Assembly: GCA_905116865.2 (NCBI GenBank)
Contig: CAJHNH020002035.1
Location: forward strand, 31,001 to 95,000
Origin: Candidula unifasciata
Lineage: Eukaryota > Mollusca > Gastropoda > Stylommatophora > Geomitridae
Reading direction: 5' to 3'
DNA: 64,000 bases
Notes under the pieces: generated by a model
What the model was told of the DNA's origin: nothing
What the model saw: the letters and a program-made list of their open reading frames with translations, nothing else
Database searches by the model: none
Translations under genes and position numbers: made by a program
In this document: positions 45,711-56,800 of the stretch, one piece after another
Position numbering within the stretch: the first letter of the stretch is position 1
Layout of the letters: each line of letters opens with the position of its first letter

Positions 45711-45792
45711 AATCAAATCAAATTCCCCAAATAAGATGCATTTTAAAAATTGGTTTCTGCAACCATGCTAATTACTGCCTTTATTTGAGCCT

Positions 45793-45955
45793 AAGGGTTT
45801 ATGGTCGCACGGCTAGTGCTGTCGCCACGACTGTGCAGGTGAGAATTTTACTTTGCCCCAGACAGAAAAAAATTCCCAGCTTTACCGAGGATTCGAACCT
45901 GGGTCTCCTGCTTGAGGGCCCAGCATTCTAACCGTTCGGCCAGCCGCTCCTCTTA
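45793..45955 (-). mobile_element. tRNA-derived SINE (family H)
   Basis: The minus strand begins GAGGAGCGGCTGGCCGAACG (A box) and has CCCAGGTTCGAATCCTCGG (canonical B box) about 45 bases later. That is a near-complete tRNA shape, then a GGAATTTTTTTCTGTCTGGG body. The extended body and lack of a terminator at tRNA length argue against a real tRNA gene. Confidence 0.75.
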
Positions 45956-46154
45956 AACAAATGGAGAAATTATAATAGCGTACGATTGCTGTTTCAAGAT
46001 TTCATGCTACATAATAAAGAATAGATGTTAAAATATCTAACTGAAATCAACAAAACAAACACCAACAATGCTTGATGATGATAGTGTTATTCTATAAACT
46101 ACTTTATGAAGTCTGTCCATAAAGTATCCAACTAGTCCCCAAGAAAAATACAGT

Positions 46155-46300
46155 TACACTAAAACTGTGATTAACCGGTACTATTCAAACCATGACTGTA
46201 ATGGATAACTGAATAAACAGATAGTAGAATTCTGTTTATACGAATTAACAGTAATGTCATTTTACTGTGGGTTCGGGATCAAGTATCGGTTCATCTATAA
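46155..46300 (+). mobile_element. Family F element, second copy
   Basis: Aligns with 6737-6918 at GATTAACC, AAACCATGACTGTAATGGAT, AACTGAATAAACAGATA and TCATTTTACTGTGGG. The tail is lost. Confidence 0.5.
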
Positions 46301-46374
46301 AGATACATGGTTCAAGCACCCACAATAAACCTGATGCAATAACTTTATGAATAGGGTCTTTTGCCCGCAGCTTA

Positions 46375-46465
46375 TTTACTTCTTGAACAGACCTCATAAA
46401 TGTTAATTTACATTCAGCTTATTTACTTCATGAATAGACCTCATAAATGTTAATTTACATTATGT
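46375..46465. repeat. ~46-bp tandem duplication
   Basis: CAGCTTATTTACTTCTTGAA / CAGCTTATTTACTTCATGAA, each followed by TAGACCTCATAAATG or CAGACCTCATAAATG and TTAATTTACATT. Confidence 0.88.
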
Positions 46466-46823
46466 ATTAAAAGTTAAAAAGCTTTACTTAAAGCAGACAA
46501 TAAAACAAACAAAAATTAGTTCATGAATACAATGTTATATTGTTCAAACAAATGTATAAATACTAACCAGTCCTTGTAAGCCATGAAGCACCTCTCACTG
46601 TGGCAGCATGCAGTCTCCTACTGTCTACATTAATATTTCATGTTTCACAAGTATGCAGCATTTTAAATTCTGCATTTTACAAAAGGGGTTATATTGTTTG
46701 CAATCCATCTCACTGAGGTGAGAAAGGGACCTACAGAGAGCAAATCTTGAAGTACGGAAATGAATCAAGGACGTCTGATTAGTGAAAAGCTATTTGTAAC
46801 TTGTATAAATTTGATTTTAAGAG

Positions 46824-47094
46824 GGACTTCCTGTGTGGGTTCCGGGGCTCTGTTTAGGATAACCAAGAATAGACGCAGTGCCCCACCAACAAGCATGTTG
46901 TAGGAGCTGATTAATCTGGGTGTTTTCTTCAGTCAAAGTGCATCTGCCTGTGAGTCAAGGAACTAACAGTCTCCACACAAATAAGGCAGATCTGTAAAAT
47001 GAATGTGCACACACAACTCAGGCTCTGTGTGAAGACCAAAGTCCAGGGGTGAACGATCAACCACACACAAGTGAATTTGAGCGAAGAAGTAGTA
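46824..47094 (+). mobile_element. Element D, near full length
   Basis: Starts GGACTTCCTGTGTGGGTTCC and ends GCGAAGAAGTAGTAG. Collinear with 7577-7836, with CAACAAGCATGTTG, CACACAAATAAGGCAGATCT, GTAAAATGAATGTGCAC and GAAGACCAAAGTCCA. Confidence 0.8.
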
Positions 47095-47969
47095 GTTTTA
47101 CCGAAAAATTATGAGATACAAAAAAAATACAATGAAGATATCTTTATGATTCACAAAGGAAAATGATTACCCACACCAGGAAAAATTTAAAGTCACATCT
47201 TTGGGTATGTCATGAGAAAGGTGGAAGAGAAGAAGAAGAAGATGAGAAAGGGAAAACTAGCATACACTATGACAATGGGGAAAGTAAAATGGGAAGAGAG
47301 GTCAGAGGAGACCAAGGGGGAGAATGTTGGACTGGGTAGTTTGGTATAGGTTAACCATTTCATCCTTTTTTTTTTCTTAGGTTGGCCAGATCATTGCAGC
47401 AACACTAAATAAAATAGAGGTTTTTTGTGAGTATTGACATGTCAGTCTGGGCCTGCCTAAAAATTGGTATTGTCCCAGTGAAGAACAACACAATAACAAT
47501 ATGGTCAGCCTAGTTTGGCATCAGGACTTTGAAACAAACATTGCACATGTCAAGTGACATAGAAAAAGATAACAGCTTGAACTTTTGCGTTTTACTAACA
47601 ATCTTAGAACATTATGTTCACTGTGTGGCTCTAGGATCTCATGTTAGAAGACAGAATAGACCCACTGTCCCTGATCTCTTTCAGTAACAGACGATTTTGT
47701 TATAAATACTTGAGATAATGCACACAGTGAAAAGTGCAAGAGTGTATTACTTTCAAATAGACAATATACACTGTTCTGGATGGTAGCGTATCTGGCCAGA
47801 TATCTTTAGCATGCGGATATCAAATGTAAAATATATAATAACACACTATTCATTGTTTGATACACACTGACTAGCTGATCACACACTGTACGTTGGTTTA
47901 GACAGAAAGTCAAAAAGTAAACAAGCATTTTGTATAAGATGGCTAATTAAGGGTTTGCCAAAATCAAAT

Positions 47970-48190
47970 GTACCCAGAACGTCTGTCTGTGTCCGTCTAA
48001 CTTGTTTGTACCGTACCCAGAACATCTGTCTGTGCCTGTCTGACTTGTTTGTACCGTACACAGAACATCTGTCTGTGCCCGTCTAACTTGTTTGTACCGT
48101 ACCCAGAACGTCTGTCTGTGACCGTCTAACTTTGTACCGTACCCAGAACGTCTGTCTGTGCCCGTCTAACTTGTTTGTACCGTACCCTTT
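47970..48190. repeat. 43-bp minisatellite, 5 copies
   Basis: The unit is GTACCCAGAACGTCTGTCTG then TGCCCGTCTAACTTGTTTGT and ACC. Three successive units are exactly 43 bp apart (48013, 48056, 48099); a later unit lost TTGT. Confidence 0.94.
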
Positions 48191-49029
48191 TTGTATTACC
48201 ATTTAAGTGATTTTTTTGTATTATTGCTTGTAACTGTCACATTGTCTATTCATATAATGTGCTGCTGAAGATTATCTGGCCGCAGTGCTTACTTTTCGTT
48301 TGTGATTGTGATAATATGAAGCTGACTAGCTCTGCTTTTTGTTTGGTTTGATATCTTTTTGTGGCTCATAAACATCAATGTTTCTCAGAAACTGAAATAC
48401 CCAGACCACACTAAATGCCCCAGTTGTTAAGAAATCAGCTGTGGAAGGCATGGTTGCTGGGAGAAAATGCAGGTGTCAACAAGCTTAAAGATGGTCTAGG
48501 AATGCTGAAGGCACTTTGTTCATGAAGATACATTTCATTTCCTGTGTTCACACATGTGTTAGCTCTTCATCTGGCCAGAGAGATATGTGGATTTCTCTCA
48601 GAGATACCTCAGTTAAGTGATTTTGTGATTCTTGTAGGTAAATTTGACATTTTCTGTTCATGTCATGTGCTGATGAAAGCTTTTTAGCCACAATGTTCAC
48701 TTGTAGTTTGTGACTGGGATAATGTCAAGCTGACCATTTCTGCTTTTAGTTTGGTTTGATATCTTTTTTTTATGATATGAAGATACACAAGTCAGGGAGA
48801 TTGGCAGCAGACCAAGATGGCATTCTAGGAATCAAGATGGGAGCGATGCACTACACACAACCTGCTATTTGATGATGATGATAACAAAAAAAAACAATAG
48901 TTAATTTAATACATAAATTCCTATATTATTTGAGCAAGATAAACATGCATGTTAATAAATGAGTATATCATTCCTTATATAAATGAGTACATCGTTCCAT
49001 ATCAGACAGTCATCGAGTTGCAGACATAC
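48190..49029. other. 3' flank of lectin gene with a diverged ~190-bp duplication
   Basis: Two blocks (about 48200-48365 and 48605-48770) share GTGCTG, TTTGTGA, CTTTTTGTTTGGTTTGATAT and TAAGTGATTTT, indicating an old dispersed repeat. Read on the minus strand, ATTAAA at 48910-48905 is a weak candidate poly(A) signal about 120 bp after the lectin stop. Confidence 0.35.
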
Positions 49030-49235
49030 TCAGGCATCGGTTGATAAATTGACTTTATCTTGATTTTTGTTACTGAAGGAGACATTAGTAAACCCAGGCA
49101 ATGCTGACTGTAGCCTCTGAGGGAGGATATTCTGTCCTCGTCTGCGCCGGAACACAGCAAAACCAACTGCAACACCAATCAAAACCAAAACCAGCATTCC
49201 AATGACGAGGCCAGCAACACTACCTCCGTTTAAAC
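49030..49235 (-). CDS. Lectin last exon: transmembrane helix and cytoplasmic tail
   Basis: Acceptor TTGATCCTAG, stop TGA at 49032-49030. It encodes LNGGSVAGLVIGMLVLVLIG, VAVGFAVFRRRRGQNILPQR, then LQSALPGFTNVSFSNKNQDK and VNLSTDA. It has about 21 hydrophobic residues, then four arginines. There is no NPxY; FTNVSF is the only aromatic pair that might serve sorting. Confidence 0.93.
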
Positions 49236-52200
49236 CTAGGATCAAATGTATAAACATGTTAAACACATGACATAAGGTCTGGGATCAAATATACAGCTGT
49301 GTGAAACACATGACATGAGGTCTGGGAACAAATGTAGAAATATGTGAAACACATGACATGAGGTAGAGAATAAAATATACAAATATGTGAGACACATGAC
49401 ATGTGGTCTGGGATCAAATGTACAAATATATTAAATGCATGACATGAAGTCTGGAATCGAATGTACAAATATGTGAAACACATGACATGAGGCCTGGAAT
49501 CAAATGTACAAATATGTGAAACACATGACATGAGGCCTGGAATCAAATGTACAAATATGTGAAACACATGACATGATGTATGGGATTAAATATTCAAAGA
49601 TGCAGCAAATGACTTGAGGCCTGGGATCAAATGTACAGATATGAAACTTAGGTTGGGAATGGAGCAGTTATAATGGGCTAGAGATAACTAACAACATGGG
49701 ACTATGATTGATGCAAATTGCTTCATTCTTTTAAGGATTTCTGAAGGACAAAATTACATCAAAGAACAAAGCTAGATGATCAGGAAAATGCAGAGTTCAG
49801 ACATCATCTAGTTTTAGCCAAAACAGCTGAAAGTTTGATGGCTGTATGTCATGAAATGGCAGTGGTGCACCATGGAATGACACTCTTCTGGTTGGGAGTT
49901 AAACATGCAAGTGCAGTACACACTACAGATTGGACTAGCCTCTATGAAATGACCTAGTATGAACGTCATAATCACAGGACCGGCGTTCTAAGCATGGTAT
50001 AAGTGAACATACTGATGGGGAATTCCTGGTTGCAGCAGACTAGAGGGAACACAGGAATGCCGTCAGAGCAATTGTAGTCACTATATACGGAGAATAATAC
50101 ATGATGATGATGTGTGTACCTAGACCCGATTTAGAAACGACATGAAAAATAAAGCTGAAGTGTTGGCCTGTGCTGTTATGTGCATGTTTATGATATCAGA
50201 GTTTTAATTCAATCTCGTTCATATATTCACATTCACCAGCTGTAAATTCTTGTGAAAAGTACTGGTTGTTCATCCACTTCTGGACCTTGGTCTTGTTCCA
50301 GAACCTACTTTTTGCGTGCAATTCATTTTCACAGGTCTGGTTTATTTGTATGCAGACTGTTGGTTCCTCGTCTCTCAGGCAGATGTATTCCGGGTTCAGA
50401 GGAGACATCCCTAATGAGTCGACTCTTATCACGTGTACACCCCTACAACAGAGTCCTGGAACCAATGTGGGGAGTAATTCCATCAATCAGGTGCCTTCTC
50501 CACAGTGAAGGTTGGCTGCCTGTTGAATGTTGAATCAAGAATCGACATCACCCCACAAGCGCTGTGTCCCCATCTTCAGCAGTAAGTGCAGAGCTCTAAT
50601 TCTGATAGTACCAGCAACTGTCTGATTGTAAAACGTCCCACCCCTCCCTTGAGTGTCGAGCGTCGGCCAGATCCCCTGGTAACTCCGCATAGCGACAATC
50701 TCCTCAGACCGTAGTAATCTATTTGTGCCTTCGCACTGTTCACTCACTCCAAAAGGGCCCTCACAAAAACTAGCTTGGCATACATCAGTTCACCAACAAG
50801 TGGTGCAGAACCGGCCAGTCTATCTGCCTGCTCATTTCCCAACAGATTGGCATCACCTGGTAACAATTTCCAAAGGACACTAACTACCTGGGACCTCTGA
50901 AGGGAATCTTGCCACTCTGCACAGAGTATGTCTGTCTCCACCTTTCTCAACATGCTCCGTGAATCAGCTACAATCATGGACATGTGTGTACAAGTGATTC
51001 TCAAGCCAGCGGAAGGCAGCAGTGACTGCCTCCACCTCCATTCTCAAACTAGACGTTATGATATCATTTGCAAGACTTTGTTGCACTAAGCGACATCAAT
51101 TTGTCCTTGCTATGAATCCCCATACAGGATTGCTGCCTGGGTCTCAGAAACATTCTTGTCTCAGTAGTATATTTTATAAAACTGCAGTTTGCCCATCTCT
51201 TGATGTTATTCTTTGACTTGCATTGCTATCAACTTCTTGTTTACCAGCCTTCACATTTTCCCTCCAGTCATGTTATGTTATGCCATCGAAATTAGAACTC
51301 TTCATTTGCTAATGAAGATTGGGACAGAACACTTATGGGAGTGTTCAGTGCTATGATGTTGATTCTTAATTCAACATGTTATGTTACATTATCACAACCA
51401 ACGTCACTGCCTATTTGGCACTCCCATGCATGCTAAGTTCTCCAATACAGCAGACAGACACAGGTACCTTTACTGAGTTCCCAGGAGCAGTTATAATATT
51501 TCCTATTTTGACCTCAAAGACGGCACCCACGTTCTTCATCAGACATCACTCTGTGTTCATGCAATCATGTTAACACCTGATCATGTTAATGTCTGACTGA
51601 CTGACTTTCTACCCCACTAGGACATCACACAAGCGATAAACACCCGATGACAAAAAGTGCCACCATGTGGATGAGGATCGCTGTGGAGAGGTCCCAGAAA
51701 CCGCGTTCAGGCAATTGGCCATATTTATGGCCTGCCTATATTGCGGCCCCTGGCAAAAGCCAGGGTGGAGCTTCAAATAACAAAAAATTTCATCCTGTAA
51801 AGGACGATAGATATTATGTTAATGTCTGAGCATAGGGTTTTATAAGTCTGTTATGTCTTTTGAATGGCCAAAATAGTTAACCTGTTTAATATTTCTTTCA
51901 ACAACATTTTTTCAAGCTTTTAAATATTCCACATACCTGAGCTAGTGGTCCCACTTTGGCCAAGAACTCCAGGAGCTGGGCTACTTCGTCGACTGTGCCC
52001 AGGACGTCCACTTTGGTTGGTACCATTAGGATTCCGTGTTCGATTGGACCCTGAACGTCTTGTTGGGTAGGTACCATTAGGATTACGTGTTCGATTGGAC
52101 CCTGAACGTCTTGTTGGGTAGGTACCATTAGGACTTAGAGATGGACGTCCTCCTAGTAGAACGAAATTGGGAGAAAAAAATTAACTTATTCTGCAACGAA

Positions 52201-53792
52201 GAAACTCACCAAACACTTGTTCATCATAATTGTTAACTTTAGTTTTTACCGTTAGGAATCATTAGGAGGAACAGTTTACTGTCCAGCCTTCAGTGGTAAG
52301 CACAAATTATTGTCATTCCATATTGATGGCATCAGTCCATCTTCTTGGTGAACACCCTCTTGATTCACAGTTCTTATGGCTGCATTCTAATAATATAATA
52401 AAACCATTTGGTCATCTACTGCTCAGTTAAATATGTCCAATGGTTACTCTGTAGATATGCACTTGTCTATTTTTTTTTCCTGTTCTAGAAAGTTGTTACT
52501 TTTCCTTGGTAAAAGTAATAGATTTCATAGAAATCTGTCTGGAAGAAGATTAAATTACTACATACCCACTGAACAACTGTTGCCTCACTTCAGATTGTTA
52601 CTTAAAGGTTTTACACCACAGTAAGATGAATATTAATGCAACAGGCCAAACCCCAGATACCCTGTTCAACCTTTTAAGGTGATTATAATTAAGGTACTCT
52701 GACAAATACCAAGTACTACTTTGATGTACCTTGTAATGGCTGGGTAGGGTGGGGAACAACTATCTGGGACATGCCAAGTTCATCAGGGTGGAATGGTTAC
52801 TATTAAAAATTTGGAGAAAAATAACTAAAACCATGAATAATAATACTAGGATGATGTGATTTTTTTTTAAATCAAAGTGACTGTAAAATAAATTTTTTTT
52901 TTTTTTTTTTACATTGGTAATTACTGATACTTTAACTAAAAAGGAAAAGAAATCACTCTAAATTAATTATAAGTGAATGAGACCACTAAAACTATAGTCA
53001 TTTGGTCAAAGCTTCTGGGCAGAGGAATCATGAAAATCCAATTGAGAAAGACATGAGTCAGTCAGTTCTTATTGTGAAGGTGGAACTTTGCAGGTTCACA
53101 TTACTTTTCCATAGCTGTTATGGACTTCCACACTGTATAAGGGGTGTCTTAGGGTGTTGTTCTGCCTTTAGACAGGTTGTGGGATTTGAATGGGAAGTTT
53201 ACACAGCCTATATGGTCTTCCACACTAAATAATAAGTGTCTTGGGGTGCTGATCCCATCAAGGTCATCAAGAGATGGCATTATAAGATTTCAAACACTGC
53301 CACAGTAAACAAACTTACTCTGTGCTGTCTCACAAATGTAGGCATTCTTGTCTAAACAGTCTGTGTCTGCCCAGGTACCGTACTGACCCAAAATCTGAAG
53401 AGAGATGTGTTTATAATTATTATTATTTGCTAATAGAAGCAGCTATGTGCATGCTGTGACGATCAATGGCTATTTCATTACCACTCTGCTCCTGTGGGGG
53501 TTGCAGGGCCCCATTTTAGGAAAGTAACAAAACAGTTCCACTGCTCCCTTCTCTCCCCCCCCCCCCCCAATGTCATAAAAGGTGACTAATTAGGGCTGTT
53601 TCCTTTGAAGTGGGAGTGCATCTGATGGAGAGGTGAGGAACTAATAATCTGCATATAAATAAGCAAGATCTGTAAAACGTGGGTGCACGCAACACAGAAG
53701 TGTTGATAAACAACCAGAACTTTCTGCCGGAGTTTACAGCTGGTGAACACTTAAAAGAAGAAGAAGAAAAAGAAGATGAAGAAGAAAAAGAA

Positions 53793-53831
<39 letters not shown>

Positions 53832-56800
53832 TAGCCTTATTCTTCTGTCTTTCATCTTCAAACAGAGCAAAGACTGATCAGGTACCAAGTAATTCATCTT
53901 GAGTGTCCTTGTCCAGCCCAATTAGATTTTTATATTTTCTTTAACTATTTTTGTTCATCCATCCAACTGATACATTAGCCTGAAAAAAACAAAGAGACAG
54001 AGTCGCCAGTGAAGAACTAAGAACAATGGCAGGCACAGAACTGGTAAGTGAATTTATAAAACATCCAAGAATCAAATGGTTTGGTCATCTGGTCAGAATG
54101 GAATCAAATCAGCCAGCAATCAATCCTCATCGTGTCCAGAAGCACATAAGGCAGAGACAAACTGTCACCACCCAGTTTGATCCTGAGCCATTATCTCTAT
54201 CTCTACTTTGCTTAGAATGGAGTTCAGCCTCAAAAGTTCACCTCCAATCGCCTTTGGGCCTGCCTCTACCTTGTGGGTAGGCAAGAGACTAGCAGATTCC
54301 TGCAGAAGACTTTAACTGCTGATTCCAGCCAATCATGAGCAAATCTAGAAAGGTGTTGGTGTGAGCTGATTAAAGCTGTTAGTACCAGACAAGTGTTAAT
54401 TTAACTCATTCTAACCTAAATGTTTGTTGCCTAAAGTATAACACTGGTCTGGGTCTGAATGGGTTCAAATAACAACATGGCATGACTTCTTTTGTCCCAA
54501 CTGCTTGTGCCATAAAGCGAAGCAGAAAGGAGTTAAATGTAGTTTTCTGTCTTTAGCTAATTGTATAGCTTGTGTTAAAGTTTATGCAGCAACTACATCT
54601 CAGTGTCTCCATGTTCACCATATGCATATCTTCTTATCTTCTTTCTTTGCCATGCAACTAGTTTCTGCATGCTTGTTTTCATTTACCACCAAATGCTATC
54701 AGATGCTTCATTGTCTCTGTCTCAACATCTCTGGAACACAGCTCATTCAGTATATCTGCCCTGTCCATATTTCTCCCTCCACTAACTAGTGCAGACACAG
54801 TCTGTCTGCTGCCTCTTTTATTTCCTTTCACCCTGGCATGTTTTGGTGGTTTGTACAGCCAAAACAGTTTCTTGATGTGAGACTCCTATAAGCTGTTAAC
54901 TCATTCTAGTTAGAATTTGTCAGTTCGTATCTTTTTAAGCATGCTCATTGAGTCCATCAATAGCAGCGCATGAGCTGCTTTTGTTCTCCCAGCCATGCAA
55001 GTGCCCCTCTGACAGCTACCATCTAAATCATCCAGCAATAGGATCCCCCATTAGACTGTTTGTTACTGAATTCTCAGAAAATACTAACTTCTGGTATTAC
55101 TAAAGTCAATAAAATTAAACTTTAGCTTTCTTTTCAGGCTGGCCTCTTCTTTCTTGTTCACATACTAGTCATGAAGGACCTGCTTCTGACATGCGAGTTC
55201 ATACAGGCAACCCACCTGATGGTCTGATCTGATCATAGAAAACTGAACGCAAAGAAGAAGAAGAAAGAGTTCACATATTCATTTCTTACATCTAATGTTA
55301 TAGAGATTATCTTATATTACCTTCAGTTTCTCATATTATCTTTCCATTTGGTTGTTCATCTACTTTGGTTCCATATACCCCTCCTCTGTCAGTGAATGCC
55401 TTGTAGAGTAAGTACAGTCCCACAAGGCATTCTTTCTGACTAGGCAATCTTTGTATTTCCTGTCTTTGTGTGTAATTTTTTTTAAACCGGCACCATTAAA
55501 TTGGAATTTTGCGCTGGCTGCTGAGGATGGGGATGAAGCGCATATGGGAATGCCTGAGTGCTTTGATGTCAATTCATGACTCAACTCAACTCAAATCAAC
55601 TATGCATAATTTAAAAGACAGGCAAAAAAGTAAAGGACATGGTGCATGGTGCCTTTTGCAAAAGTCACCAAAGCATAGTGATTTGTTTCATCTTGGTATC
55701 CACCTCACCTTCGATTTACCTTTACATTAGCTGTAATTAGACCCAAAAAAAAACTCTCATGTTTTACCTTTACACAGTCCTGATGCAGGTAAGAATCAGG
55801 GTCATTGGGTTCCCCATCTGCCCAGTAGACGTATTCAGCCTCTGTACCATCATACCACGTAAAACCAGCTGGCAAAGGGAGACAAATACAGTTAGATATT
55901 GTCAAACATTTGACATGTAAAACCAGTTAGGTTGTAGTCATTGTTTCCTTCTAGGATCTCTGTCCCATTAGATTAATCATTTTGCCACAAATTTAAAAAA
56001 TGAACCAGGAACTCATGGGAATTTCCACATAAAAAATATCCATTTTTTTTATTTTAAATTAAATATTTTACAGAGGTAACCAATAAATTGTTTAAAGTGT
56101 TTAAAATTTTTGTTTCAAAAATATATACTATATATAACCTAATTCCTTACGTCCTTCTTAGGACCTTATTTTTTGTTATTTGAAGCCCCACTCTGGCTTT
56201 TGCCAGGGGCCGCAATATAGGCAGGTCATCATTATGGCCAAATGTCTGAACGTGGTTTCTGGGACCTCTCCATGGTGATCCTCATCCGCATGGTGGCACT
56301 TTGTGTCATCGGGTGTTTATCGCTTGTGTGATGTCCTGGTGGGGTAAAAAAGCCAAGCCAACCCTACTATATATAACCTATACAATATATCGTTTCGACC
56401 TTTTTAGGATAAAATTTTTTGTTATTTGAAGCCCCACCCTGGCTTTTGCCAGGGGCCGCAATATAGGCAGGCCATAAATATGGCCAATTGTCTGAACGCG
56501 GTTTCTGGGGCCTCTCCACGGCGATCCTCATCCACATGGTGGCACATTGTGTCATCGGGTGTTTATCGCTTGTGTGATGTCCTGGTGGGGTAGAAAGTCA
56601 GTCAGTTACTATATATAACCACATCCCAATATAGGACGCAATTTTTTGTTAGCTTTAAGGCCTCACTCTGGCTGTTGCCGGGAGCTCTAATATAACCTAA
56701 CGGGGTTTTTGGGACCTTTCCCAGGGTGATCCTCATCCGCATGGTGGCAAGTGGTGTCACCAGGTGCTTAGCGCTTGGTAGATGTCCTTGTGGGGTTAAA

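Noticed and set aside
45793..45955. Genuine tRNA gene on the minus strand
   Set aside because: The A and B boxes are good, but the sequence continues as a SINE body without a tRNA-length end and T-run terminator, and the acceptor arms cannot be paired convincingly.
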